A stretch of 64,000 nt of DNA. Source: an uncultured Roseibium sp. Its GTDB lineage: Bacteria; Pseudomonadota; Alphaproteobacteria; Rhizobiales; Stappiaceae. A program made the position numbers and the translations under genes. Each line of letters opens with the position of its first letter. The stretch's first letter is position 1. Under the pieces are notes generated by a model that was not told where the DNA came from, did no database searches, and was given only the letters and a program-made list of their open reading frames with translations. The DNA lies in NCBI RefSeq assembly GCF_947499295.1, contig NZ_CANMNP010000006.1, positions 209,967 through 273,966 on the forward strand. The letters run 5' to 3'. Shown here in pieces: positions 9,283 through 17,964 of this stretch.

Positions 9283-10298
9283 GCCCAAGCCCGTCCAAGT
9301 CCCGGCCAACGGACGGCAGGAGCGGGACCCGCGGCCAGTCAGCACGTGCACGCCCACAGGAAGACGCAATCGTTGAGGTTACCTGGTGCTACTATCAGGA
9401 CGGCATGAACCAGAACGAGATCGCCGAACGGCTGGGTATTTCCCGGGCGACGGTTGTCAATTATCTGGCTGAAGCCCGCAAGCGGGACTATGTGCGCATA
9501 TCTCTCGACACGGATGTCTTTCGAAATCAGGATTTGGCGCGACGCCTTGTCGACCGGTTCGGTCTTCGTGATGCCGTGGTCATTCCATCGTCACCTGACG
9601 GTGCCGAAAAATCGCTGGAGCGGGTGACCCGTGTTGTCGCTGACTGGCTTCCATGGCTTTTGGAGCCGGGTGACCGGCTCGGTGTTGCCTGGGGCGAGAC
9701 GGTTTACAGGGTGGCTGAGGCGGCACCGCGCATTTCCATGGAGAACCTGACTGTCGTCCAACTTGTCGGGTCCCGCCCTGCGGCTCTCGGTTTCGCAGCT
9801 GAAACCTGTTCGGCGACGCTCGCCAGACGCTATGGCGCCCACTGCGTCAACCTGCATGTGCCCCTGGTCTTGTCGAGCAAGGATCTGGTTGAAAGGCTAC
9901 GGCAGGAGCCGGTTATCGAAGCGCAGCTGCGGGCCGTCGCGAATTGCAACAAGACGATTTTCGCCTGCGGAACCTGTGGTGACGACAGCCATGTGGTTCA
10001 CACGGGCCTTTTGGACAGGGCGGATATTGATGCCTGTGCGGCACAAGGTGCCATTGGCGTCATATGCGGCAGGCTGATTGACCACAACGGCCAGGGCCTC
10101 AATCGGGACATCGAAGATCGCATGATTGCCGTTACGCTTGATCAGATGCGCAACAAGGATATGGGCCTGCTGGTCGGGTCAGGTCCGGATCGGGCCGAGC
10201 CCATGCTGGCGGCCATTCGCGGCGGATACGCCACTCATATCGCCACATGCTCAAGCACGGCGGCGGATTTGCTCAAACTGGCGGCGGAAAATGCTTAA
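9279..10298 (+). CDS. SorC/DeoR-type sugar-binding transcriptional regulator
   Basis: 339 aa, ATG overlapping the mtnA stop. Residues about 30-70 carry a helix-turn-helix ([22 protein letters not shown]), followed by the SorC sugar-phosphate-binding domain ([51 protein letters not shown]). Position inside the operon suggests it senses a phosphorylated intermediate of the pathway (5-methylthio- or 5-deoxyribulose-1-phosphate) and controls both the mtnK operon and the divergent transporter. Its frame overlaps the aldolase start by eight bases. Confidence 0.93.
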   Translation: MSPSPSKSRPTDGRSGTRGQSARARPQEDAIVEVTWCYYQDGMNQNEIAERLGISRATVVNYLAEARKRDYVRISLDTDVFRNQDLARRLVDRFGLRDAVVIPSSPDGAEKSLERVTRVVADWLPWLLEPGDRLGVAWGETVYRVAEAAPRISMENLTVVQLVGSRPAALGFAAETCSATLARRYGAHCVNLHVPLVLSSKDLVERLRQEPVIEAQLRAVANCNKTIFACGTCGDDSHVVHTGLLDRADIDACAAQGAIGVICGRLIDHNGQGLNRDIEDRMIAVTLDQMRNKDMGLLVGSGPDRAEPMLAAIRGGYATHIATCSSTAADLLKLAAENA

Positions 10299-10956
10299 GG
10301 CACCTTACAAGGACACGAATAAACTCAGGCAGGCGATCATCGATACCAGCAAGGAGATGAACCGGCGGGGCATCAACCAGGGCACATCGGGTAACATATC
10401 CGTTCGTGCCGGCAAGAAGATGATCATTACCCCCTCCGGTGTTCCTTATGACAGGATGACACCAGATATGCTGGCGACGGTTCCCATCCAGGGCAAAGGG
10501 AAGGCCAAGGGACCTTTCCCGCCGTCGACCGAGTGGCAGTTTCATCAGGCACTTCTGCGCAACAAGCCCGATATGCATGCTGTTGTTCATGCTCATCCGG
10601 TTCACTGTACCGCGTTGTCCATCAACCGCATGGCCATTCCCGCATGTCACTACATGGTTGCGATTTTCGGTGGCAATACAGTGCCGCTTGCGGACTATGC
10701 GCTTTTTGGGAGCGACGAATTGTCCGAACATGTCACAGGTGCGATGACCTCCCGTCACGGCTGCCTGATGGCAAATCACGGGGCCGTTGTCGTTGGCGAG
10801 ACACTGGAAAAGGCGCTCTGGCGTATGGAAGAGCTGGAAGTCCTGGCACATGCCTATATCGTCAGTCAATCGGTTGGCAAACCCCATATTCTGTCGGAGG
10901 AACAAATCGACGAGGTTCTTGGGGCAGTCGCCAATTATGGGATCAAGTCCGCCTGA
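10291..10956 (+). CDS. Class II aldolase (5-methylthioribulose/5-deoxyribulose-1-phosphate aldolase, Ald2/DrdA-like)
   Basis: 221 aa from ATG at 10291, inside the end of the regulator gene; upstream in-frame sequence overlaps sorC and is not family-like. Zinc ligands: HAHPVH (about residues 104-109) and MANHGAVVVG (near 160); catalytic Glu in PPSTEWQFH. NQGTSGNISVR is the phosphate-binding loop. MtnB dehydratase belongs to the same fold, but no MtnC/MtnD or other methionine-salvage genes follow, so aldol cleavage to DHAP plus acetaldehyde or methylthioacetaldehyde is the better reading. Fourth and last gene of the operon. Confidence 0.85.
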   Translation: MLKAPYKDTNKLRQAIIDTSKEMNRRGINQGTSGNISVRAGKKMIITPSGVPYDRMTPDMLATVPIQGKGKAKGPFPPSTEWQFHQALLRNKPDMHAVVHAHPVHCTALSINRMAIPACHYMVAIFGGNTVPLADYALFGSDELSEHVTGAMTSRHGCLMANHGAVVVGETLEKALWRMEELEVLAHAYIVSQSVGKPHILSEEQIDEVLGAVANYGIKSA

Positions 10957-11169
10957 TCAGATGGCGCAGTTTCCACTGCCGGGGCGACGGGTTCTTCAGA
11001 ACCTTCGCCGCTCAGGGGGCGCTGTTTTTTACGCAATACAAGCTTAAACCCTTCTGCAACCTGTCAAAAAAGTGAACTTTATTTCAAGACGGATTCTGCT
11101 CAAGCTGGTTGAGGTTGCCGGAAGTGCCCGGTAGCTCTCGGTGACAATCGGACCGCGGCGGAGACATGC

Positions 11170-12312
11170 ATGTCGAAACTTTTCACCTCATTCAAGCTTC
11201 GTGACGTCATTTTCAAAAACCGGATCGCCGTCTCTCCCATGAGCCAGTACCGGGCGGTCGATGGCCATGCGAACGATTGGCACATGGTGCATCTTGGCCG
11301 GTTCGCCCTCGGTGGGGCCGGATTGGTTTATGCCGAGGCAACTGCCGTGGAGAAGGACGGGAGGCGCACGCATGGCGACCTCGGTCTCTGGAACGATACT
11401 CAGATCGACGCCCTCAAACCTATTGCAGAGTTTATCAGCAAAGAAGGTGCAATACCGGGTATTCAGCTGAGCCATGCCGGCCGGAAGGCCTCGGAAAAAC
11501 GCCCCTGGCATGGCGAAACGCCGGTTGACCAGGAAGACAGCACCGAAAGAGGCGAAGATCCGTGGCGGGCTTGCGCACCTTCCGCGATCCCCTACGCAGA
11601 CGGATGGCCAGAACCAGATGAACTGACCGAAGAGGACATTCAGCGCATTGTCCAATCGTTTGGCGAGGCAGCTGAAAGGGCTCACAAGGCAGGGTTCAAG
11701 ATGATCGAGGTTTATGCGGCCCATGGCTTCCTCGTCCATCAGTTCCTGTCTCCGATTTCAAACCGCCGCACCGACCGTTGGGGCGGCTCTGCTGAAAACC
11801 GGACAAGGTTCGCGGTCGAAGTCGCGAAGTCAATTCGCGCCCATTGGCCGGAAGATTACCCCTTGGCATTCCGCCTGTCGGCTACCGACTGGCTTGAAGG
11901 AGGTCTGGAAGCCGAAGATACGGTCAGGACCGCAATCGCGCTTTCGAAAGCTGGCGTCGATCTCATCGATTGCTCGACGGGTGGTATTGGCGGCAAAGAA
12001 CGTCCGCGCCGAATGAAGATCGAGGAGGGGTTCCAGACACCATTTGCCGAGAAGGTGCGCAAAGAGGCGGACATTGCGACGATGGCAGTGGGATTCTTAT
12101 GGAACCCGCAAGCTTGCGAGGACATCCTCCGGGAAGGGAAGGCAGACATGATTGCCCTTGCAAGAGAGCTGCTGGACGACCCCAATTGGCCTTTGCGCAG
12201 CGCCGAAACTCTTGGCGATGATACCTCATTTGAGATGTGGCCAATCGAGTCAGGCTGGTGGCTGATGAAACGGGACAGGTTGCTCCAAAAACTGGGGCTC
12301 CGGTCAGACTGA
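11170..12312 (+). CDS. NADH:flavin oxidoreductase, Old Yellow Enzyme family (YqjM-like)
   Basis: 380 aa; ATG six bases behind GGAG. FMN-binding TIM barrel with the thermophilic-like OYE pattern: KNRIAVSPMSQYRAVDG at the N-terminus, DWHMVHLGRFALGG, GIQLSHAGRKAS, and YAAHGFLVHQFLSPISNRRTDRWGGS holding the two substrate-binding histidines. The canonical Cys of the MCMYS segment is Ser here (SPMSQY), which would alter flavin redox tuning. Probably reduces activated C=C bonds of an enal or enone. It follows the aldolase by 213 bp with only a weak hairpin between, so it may be a separate unit. Confidence 0.92.
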   Translation: MSKLFTSFKLRDVIFKNRIAVSPMSQYRAVDGHANDWHMVHLGRFALGGAGLVYAEATAVEKDGRRTHGDLGLWNDTQIDALKPIAEFISKEGAIPGIQLSHAGRKASEKRPWHGETPVDQEDSTERGEDPWRACAPSAIPYADGWPEPDELTEEDIQRIVQSFGEAAERAHKAGFKMIEVYAAHGFLVHQFLSPISNRRTDRWGGSAENRTRFAVEVAKSIRAHWPEDYPLAFRLSATDWLEGGLEAEDTVRTAIALSKAGVDLIDCSTGGIGGKERPRRMKIEEGFQTPFAEKVRKEADIATMAVGFLWNPQACEDILREGKADMIALARELLDDPNWPLRSAETLGDDTSFEMWPIESGWWLMKRDRLLQKLGLRSD

Positions 12313-12391
12313 TCTGGCGCTGAAAAGAGCAAGCCGCAGCCCGCAAACGCAACGCAAGAGAGCATCATTCCACACCTGAATGACCTGTCGT

Positions 12392-12787
12392 TCAATACAT
12401 GACTGTGTTGAGTGTGATGTTGACGGGTGTCTGCACCGTCAGGCTGGCGCTGCCGCGTGCCAGCAGCCAACCGTCTTCACGCTCCAGCCGGGCGACAATC
12501 TGAGAAACTTTCGAGATTTGGGTGCCGGCGGGCAGCTCCAGGGAAAAGGTGATGTATTGCGAAGAGCCATCGCTGGTTAGCAGCGTTTTGACAGTGTCTG
12601 GGTCCGCATTCGCATCACTTCCTTTGAGAAAGACTTCGACTTGGCCTTTCGGGATGATTTTCTTGTCACGATACCTGAGCGTGCCGTCTATGGTGCGAGT
12701 TCGTGCAGCAGTTACCTGCAGGTTTGCACAAAGCGATGCTCCTGCGACGATGGTCAGCATTGTGCGGCGATTGATTGAGTGCTTCAT
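12392..12787 (-). CDS. YbaY/YscW-domain exported small protein
   Basis: 131 aa from ATG at 12787 behind GGAGG (a GTG one codon upstream is possible). A twin-arginine-like or Sec signal (KHSINRRTMLTIVAGASL, cleavage after VTAA) is followed by the YbaY/YscW beta domain: IDGTLRYRDKKIIPKGQVEV, ITFSLELPAGTQI, YLARLERE-like VARLEREDGWLLARGSASL. No lipobox cysteine next to the signal cleavage was found, so it may be soluble periplasmic or secreted rather than a lipoprotein. It lies 93 bp downstream of the RTX protease gene on the same strand; a helper or inhibitor role for that protease is only a possibility. Confidence 0.75.
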   Translation of the reverse strand: MKHSINRRTMLTIVAGASLCANLQVTAARTRTIDGTLRYRDKKIIPKGQVEVFLKGSDANADPDTVKTLLTSDGSSQYITFSLELPAGTQISKVSQIVARLEREDGWLLARGSASLTVQTPVNITLNTVMY

Positions 12788-12880
12788 CACATGCCTCCAT
12801 CCGGGTTGTCGCCGATGGGGTTCGGTGAACAGTCAGTGTTGCGTGGCACAGGGCGCTTGATAGCGCCCTGTTCAAATCCG

Positions 12881-15800
12881 TCAGACGATAACAAAGTCCT
12901 GCGCTGACAGATCCAGACCCGGGTTCAACTGCGCGAATTGCACGGCTGCAAGGTCGCCTGACCCGTCGGCGTCATAGGACAGTGTCCCATCGTCCGTATC
13001 ATAGACGATGCGATCGTCGGTGTCGTAACACACGCCTGCCGCATTGGACTGAAATGCACCGATCGCAAGAAGGCCTGTGTTACCGATTTCTGAAAAGACA
13101 CTGCTGTCCAGCATGAACATGTCCGCTTCAGTATCGAAGTCGCGAACCTGGTCGACATTCTCAGCTCCAAGCTCGGTCGAAAAGCGGAAAGAATCCTCAC
13201 CTGCGCCGCCGACGAGGATGTCAGATCCGAGCCCCCCGTCCAGCATGTCGTCGCCTCGGCCACCAAAGAGCCTGTCATTTCCCGCTTCGCCCGGCTGGAC
13301 CGGTTCCGGCGGAAATTCTACCGAAACATTGAGTTTGTAAGTGGACCCTTCCGGGATAGCTTCCGTCCAGCCATTGCCGGGCGCACTGCTGGTCCAGCTG
13401 CCTTCCAGAATGTAGTAGGTACCGGTTTCCTCGACAATGAAAACTGTGCTTGAATCCCGGTTGCTCGTGGAACCGGGATCGCCGCCTCCGTCGTCGTTTT
13501 CAGTGACCACGTCGCCATTGCTGTCCAGCAATCGAACCCAGCTGTCATGAACATTTGGATCGGCAATCCCATCGATATCGATCGTCAGGATTGTCCCGGC
13601 GGCAAGATTGATGCTGTAATATCCACCTTTCCCGTTTCCCGTGGCATTGACAGTCGTATGCAGGACAGAGGTTGAATCGAAGATGTCCGGATCTTCCGCC
13701 AAGGAGAAGTTGTTCGAAATATCGAAAGCCGTGGCGATCGAGTTGTTTGTTGCGTCTCCTCCGAGTGTGGCGTAACCGGTTCCCATGCCCGGGCGCGGAA
13801 TGGCATCGCCTTGGTCGGAAAAGTCACCGAACAGGATGTCGTCACCGCCGCCACCACGAATGATGTCGTCACCGCCTTGACCGGTCAAAGTATTGGCTGA
13901 TCGATCTCCTTTCAGCCGATCGTCAAACCCGGACCCAGCGAGATTTTCGATCGAAACATATGTGTCACCTTCAGAATTCCCTTTGGCCAGATTAAGCCTG
14001 ACGCCGCTGGCAGCGTTGGAATAGTCTGCTGTGTCGCTGCCGGAACCGCCATTCAGCATGTCTTCACCGTCACCTCCGGTCAGCGTGTCATCGCCAGATC
14101 CGCCGGAAAGTTCGTTCGCCATTTCATTGCCGATGAGATGGTCGTCGAAGATGGAGCCGACAGCGTTTTCGACATCAACGATGATGTCATGCCGGATGGC
14201 CGTCCCGCGTCCTACAATCTGCACGGGGCCGTCTGCGTCGCCTCCCGAAGCTGTGCCACCGGCAAGATCGACCGTTACACCGCTGGAGCTTCCGGAATAG
14301 ACAACGGTGTCGATCCCTGTTCCTCCGTTCATGTAATCCTGTCCGGAACCTCCGATCAGAGTGTCGTTGCCGCCCTCTCCATAAAGGATGTCGCCATCAT
14401 TGCCGCCGTCCAGAATGTCATCGCCGTCTCCGCCATTGAAGTAGTCGCCACCTCCGCGGCCCCAGAAATGATTTGCTGCTGCGGTGCCAATGAACCGGTC
14501 AATGCGGTCGTCTGAACCGATCAGGTTTTCAATGCTGTCGAAAGTATCCCCGGATGCCGTGCCACCGCTGGCGACATTCGTTTCAAGATTGACGAGAAGC
14601 TGGAAGGGACTTTCCGTGCTGTAGTCGACGGTGTCGATGCCCGCGCCGCCTCGAAAAATGTCAGCGCCGTCCTGGCCCCTCAGCAGGTCGTCGCCATCGC
14701 CGCCGTCCAGTAAGTCGTCGCCCGCACCACCGACAATGGTGTCGTTTCCGGCGCCGCCATAAAGCGCGTCATTGCCGTCGTCGCTTTCCGTCTGATCTTC
14801 AAGATCTTCCACCGCAATGGTGTTGTTGATGTCGCGGCTCGCCAGCGTGTCGCGGCCGCCTATGATGAGGTCATCGCCGCCCAAGCCAAATATCGTGTCG
14901 CCGCCCGCACCGCCGTCAATGGTATTGTTGCTTTCATCACCAAACAGGATACTGGAAAGCGAACCTGCGGTTTCTGGTTGGGCTTCGTCTGCGACATCTG
15001 CTGGGGGAACGACTGAACCGTCGACATAGATAATGTTTTCGACATTCGCGATTTCGCCGACATCGAGGTCTTTCGACAGCACGATCACGGTGTCGTTGCC
15101 GCCATCTGCCTCTTCATGCACGATGTCGTCGGCGGAATCGACGAAATAGACGTCATCGCCTCCGTATCCTGCCATGCGATCGCCACCGGCGCGGCCATCC
15201 AGGACGTTGTTGCCATCATTGCCAATCAGAATGTCGTCATAGCTGCTGCCGATGCCGTTTTCGATGTAGTAGGCACTCTGATCGGCGTTGTGCCCGGCAA
15301 AGATGGAAACGTTGTTTCTATGGCCATTTACACTGGAGAATTGACCGGCTCGCAGATCAAGAATTGTTGCAGCTGTCGAGCCTGAAAAATCGATTGTGTC
15401 CTCGCCGCCTGTATCGTGGATTACAAAACCGATATCGTGCTGCATGCCCTCGGAGGTTAGCTGGTAGCCGTATTGTGTGCTGTTGTAGCCGTAGACGTTG
15501 TCTCCGGTATTCAGGTCGATCTGCTGATAGGTGCGTTCGCCATCGTCATCGACAGTCGAGAAATAGCGGCGGATCACTGCTTCAATGTCTGCAACGAGCG
15601 GCGTTGAGGCCGACCAGCGCGAGGTTTCACCGACATCAATCCCGTCGAAATAGGACATGACCGTGTATTGCTGACGGTCGTAGATCCAGGTGGCATTGTT
15701 CAGATAGTTGATCTGGACACCACCCGGGCCGCTGTAGTTATAGAGCCCGGGATGATTCAGGCTGAATTCATGACCGAATTCGTGAATGAAGCTGTCGAAG

Positions 15801-16219
15801 ACATAGCCTCCGACATCGGTCTTGTTCGGTTCCGTGTCATGAAATCGCTGGCCGATACTGACATAGCGGTCGCTTGAAAAGGCACTGCCATCGCTTTGTT
15901 CGCCAAGTTCCGGACTGACAATCTCCATCCATTGGGTCTCGGCATCGTACGGCTCATCATCGACGATCTCGAATTTGAGAGGGGTGACGGCGGACCACAT
16001 CTCCAAAGCGCCAATGGCTGCGGCTTTGTAGTCGGGATGATTGTTGAGTTCCTGAACATTTATCACAAGTGGCGCGGCTGCAATGTCCGGTGTCAGGCTG
16101 CGGGACAATGCGCCCAGGTAGTCAAGGTAGGCTTCATAATCCTCACTTTTGCCAAAAGGGTTATCCGGGGTCTGGTCGTTAATCCACCATTGTTCGCTTG
16201 CTTCGTTCGGAGTGGACAT
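12881..16219 (-). CDS. Secreted RTX metalloprotease (serralysin-like, M10) with PPC-type domain
   Basis: 1112 aa without N-terminal signal peptide, as for type I secreted proteins. The zinc motif HEFGHEFSLNH is at residues 146-156 and the Met-turn YTVMSY at about 185-190, giving an active metzincin. From residue 330 on there are many nonapeptide calcium-binding repeats (GGxGxDxx), broken by linkers; near 850-960 lies a beta-sandwich typical of pre-peptidase C-terminal domains (YYSINLAAGTILTIDIDG, GTYYILEGSW). The very C-terminus (DLSAQDFVIV) resembles the serralysin secretion signal. No ABC/MFP type I secretion genes are in the window, so it must use exporters encoded elsewhere. Confidence 0.93.
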   Translation of the reverse strand: MSTPNEASEQWWINDQTPDNPFGKSEDYEAYLDYLGALSRSLTPDIAAAPLVINVQELNNHPDYKAAAIGALEMWSAVTPLKFEIVDDEPYDAETQWMEIVSPELGEQSDGSAFSSDRYVSIGQRFHDTEPNKTDVGGYVFDSFIHEFGHEFSLNHPGLYNYSGPGGVQINYLNNATWIYDRQQYTVMSYFDGIDVGETSRWSASTPLVADIEAVIRRYFSTVDDDGERTYQQIDLNTGDNVYGYNSTQYGYQLTSEGMQHDIGFVIHDTGGEDTIDFSGSTAATILDLRAGQFSSVNGHRNNVSIFAGHNADQSAYYIENGIGSSYDDILIGNDGNNVLDGRAGGDRMAGYGGDDVYFVDSADDIVHEEADGGNDTVIVLSKDLDVGEIANVENIIYVDGSVVPPADVADEAQPETAGSLSSILFGDESNNTIDGGAGGDTIFGLGGDDLIIGGRDTLASRDINNTIAVEDLEDQTESDDGNDALYGGAGNDTIVGGAGDDLLDGGDGDDLLRGQDGADIFRGGAGIDTVDYSTESPFQLLVNLETNVASGGTASGDTFDSIENLIGSDDRIDRFIGTAAANHFWGRGGGDYFNGGDGDDILDGGNDGDILYGEGGNDTLIGGSGQDYMNGGTGIDTVVYSGSSSGVTVDLAGGTASGGDADGPVQIVGRGTAIRHDIIVDVENAVGSIFDDHLIGNEMANELSGGSGDDTLTGGDGEDMLNGGSGSDTADYSNAASGVRLNLAKGNSEGDTYVSIENLAGSGFDDRLKGDRSANTLTGQGGDDIIRGGGGDDILFGDFSDQGDAIPRPGMGTGYATLGGDATNNSIATAFDISNNFSLAEDPDIFDSTSVLHTTVNATGNGKGGYYSINLAAGTILTIDIDGIADPNVHDSWVRLLDSNGDVVTENDDGGGDPGSTSNRDSSTVFIVEETGTYYILEGSWTSSAPGNGWTEAIPEGSTYKLNVSVEFPPEPVQPGEAGNDRLFGGRGDDMLDGGLGSDILVGGAGEDSFRFSTELGAENVDQVRDFDTEADMFMLDSSVFSEIGNTGLLAIGAFQSNAAGVCYDTDDRIVYDTDDGTLSYDADGSGDLAAVQFAQLNPGLDLSAQDFVIV

Positions 16220-16352
16220 TTCGAGGTCTCCCTGCGTGACAGGCTCTGGGGTGACTATCAGTGAAGGGTTTCAAGTGGCCAATCGGGACGCAAAAAGCCA
16301 TTTGCCGCCCCATCCGACGGCGCCAGTTGCAAACCTTCATCTTTTGCGAGAT

Positions 16353-16391
16353 TCACATCATAATTCAACTATTAGTTGTATTATGATGTGA
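16353..16391. promoter_or_regulatory. 39-bp near-perfect inverted repeat upstream of the RTX protease gene
   Basis: Two 18-nt arms (16353-16370 and 16374-16391) flank a 3-nt loop, with a single mismatched pair; the outer arms are TCACATCATAAT and ATTATGATGTGA. It lies 134 bp upstream of the protease start in an AT-rich stretch (16330-16450). It could be an operator for a dimeric regulator or a cruciform/RNA hairpin at the 5' leader. The rest of the 369-bp gap 16220-16588 shows no gene. Confidence 0.6.
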
Positions 16392-16588
16392 TAATTACCT
16401 ATACTTGCATTTGCGTTTGAGCTTTGCAAGATCAATTTTTGAGAGATGAATTTATGGATACAACTTTTAGTTTAGTCCGCTTCAGTGGCTAGCGCGTGGC
16501 GTCAATAGGGCTTTAACGGGGCGGCCGATCACGCAATGGCCCCTTGTCACGAAATTTGTGAGCAAACCTCTCGTCTATTCCCGCTGGA

Positions 16589-17149
16589 ATGCCCGTATCT
16601 TTCCAGACCTGCATCGTTCTTCCCGCTGTGATCTCGCCAATTGCAGTCGCGACGATCTGGCGCCGGATGTACCAACGTTCTGGTGAGATCAATCAAATGC
16701 TTGATCCATTCGGTCTCAAAGCACTGGCAACATCCTCACCGGGGAGCCCTGACGTTGTCCTTTGCACCTTGGCCCTTTCCGCCCCAGTGTTCGTCTTCAA
16801 GTTCACCGCTTACTTCGTAGCCGTGCCAAAGGCACTCCAGGAAACTGCGCATATCGACGGTGTTACCGAGTCTCAGATCTATCGGCGCGTGATCATGCCT
16901 ATCGCCCTGCCTGTGGTCGTCACCACGGCCTTGCCTGAGTTCTTGCGGAACTCGAACGAGCTTTTTGCTTCGGTTGCTGCTGTTGACCCAGGATGAAATG
17001 CGAACTCTGCCGGTTGGGTTGTTGAATTTTCAGGGCACAGTATCCCGCGACATGATGGGCTTTCGAGCTGCACAGTCATTGTGGCTATATCCGTCGTGCC
17101 CCTGTTTCCTTATCTCCAGCGTCACTTGGCCCGAGGCATGACTGCAAGC
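16589..17149 (+). pseudogene. Decayed sugar ABC permease remnant (MalF/MalG-type, fused and frameshifted)
   Basis: The first frame (16589-16996) starts like a MalF permease (VLPAVISPIAVATIWRRMYQ, GEINQMLDPFG) but continues as MalG (FFxA-like FTAYFVAVPKALQETAHIDG, the EAA loop, then IALPVVVT), so an internal deletion joined two permeases. After a stop the MalG tail goes on in another frame from 16998 (MRTLPVGLLNFQG) and again in the first frame from about 17075 (VVPLFPYLQRHLARGMTA), the normal C-terminal end. Two frameshifts and one fusion make it inactive. No other maltose-type genes adjoin it, so this is the scar of a lost transporter operon. Nothing recognisable follows up to 17292. Confidence 0.85.
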
Positions 17150-17292
17150 GACATAGAGGTTCTGTCGTGCGCTCCAGGGTTCCGGTACTTGGTCGCTGAA
17201 ATGACCCTGGGTCTGATCCTGTCAGGTGTGCGCAGCGCCGTTGACGAGCATGAGCGGTTCCCGCGTGGCGTCGTTCGGGTCGATTGTTAAGG

Positions 17293-17961
17293 TCAATGGC
17301 CAGCGTAGGCTGAGTAGATGCCGAATGCACCGACGACGACAAGACTGAGCGCCCAGACAAGATCAAGGTTGAACCAGGTTCTTGAGAGGAACTTCAAACC
17401 CAGCCAAAGATAGATGAATAGGGCAATCAGTCCTCCGGACACCATCATGGCGAGGGTATGAACGGCTGCCACCAGAAAAGCGATTACAATATTGTTGTTC
17501 ATCAGGCTTTGTGCCGCCAGATGGCCTTCATCCAGACCGCCTGCCTCGCAAATGCCGAGAAAGATCGGCACGAGCATCAGGCCAGCCCCATGCGCCATTG
17601 CCGCAAGAAACGACCAGAAGGCCAGACGGGCTGGATGGACACGTGCCAGCATTTTCGGATGTCTGCGATTGATGAGCAGGTAGACACCCATCGCGATCAC
17701 CAGAAGGCCTGCGCCGATCCTTATTTCGGTTTCCCACGCGACCAGAAACAGCAATAGGGAAAACGGCAGCAAGATGCAGATCATTGCCAGGAAATGGCCT
17801 CCGGCCAGAAGCGCCAACGCCTTTGGCAGCGCTCTGTGGTCGCGTTCCATCAATGCCGCTGAAACAGCCAATGGCCATCCCATGCCAGGGTTCACGCCGT
17901 GATAGATGCCGGAAATGATGACGGCCCACCACAGGGCCGTCACCGTTGCGAGATCCGTCAT
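17293..17961 (-). CDS. Six-TM integral membrane protein, NicO/UreH-like architecture, in methanethiol oxidase operon
   Basis: 222 aa with about six hydrophobic helices. The first helix holds GIYHGVNPGMGWP, reminiscent of the His-containing first-helix motif of NicO/UreH-type metal transporters, though I cannot assign it to that family with certainty. A second histidine cluster (MAHGAGLMLVPIFLG) lies in the fourth segment. Starts three bases after the stop of the methanethiol oxidase gene, so the two are almost surely co-translated. Because enzymes of the SBP56 family need copper, a metal-supply role is a testable guess. Confidence 0.8.
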   Translation of the reverse strand: MTDLATVTALWWAVIISGIYHGVNPGMGWPLAVSAALMERDHRALPKALALLAGGHFLAMICILLPFSLLLFLVAWETEIRIGAGLLVIAMGVYLLINRRHPKMLARVHPARLAFWSFLAAMAHGAGLMLVPIFLGICEAGGLDEGHLAAQSLMNNNIVIAFLVAAVHTLAMMVSGGLIALFIYLWLGLKFLSRTWFNLDLVWALSLVVVGAFGIYSAYAGH

Positions 17962-17964
17962 GCG

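Noticed and set aside
7879..9369. 496-codon open frame on the minus strand across mtnK and mtnA
   Set aside because: It is antisense to two well-conserved genes, has no domain pattern, and its low-complexity Arg/Cys-rich translation is typical of a shadow frame.
10126..10290. Upstream extension of the aldolase frame
   Set aside because: Lies inside the SorC-type gene; family homology begins at the ATG at 10291.
10957..11169. Possible terminator (GGTTCT/AGAACC hairpin) after the aldolase gene
   Set aside because: The stem is six bases and the T-rich stretch lies too far downstream, so I did not list it as a terminator.
14031..14515. Plus-strand frames with repeated Pro/Ser-rich translation
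   Set aside because: They are the antisense of the RTX calcium-binding repeats in the protease gene, not a separate repeat protein.
12881..15300. Tandem DNA repeats that could look like a CRISPR or satellite array
   Set aside because: The periodicity is the 27-nt coding unit of RTX nonapeptides, varied in sequence and in frame throughout.
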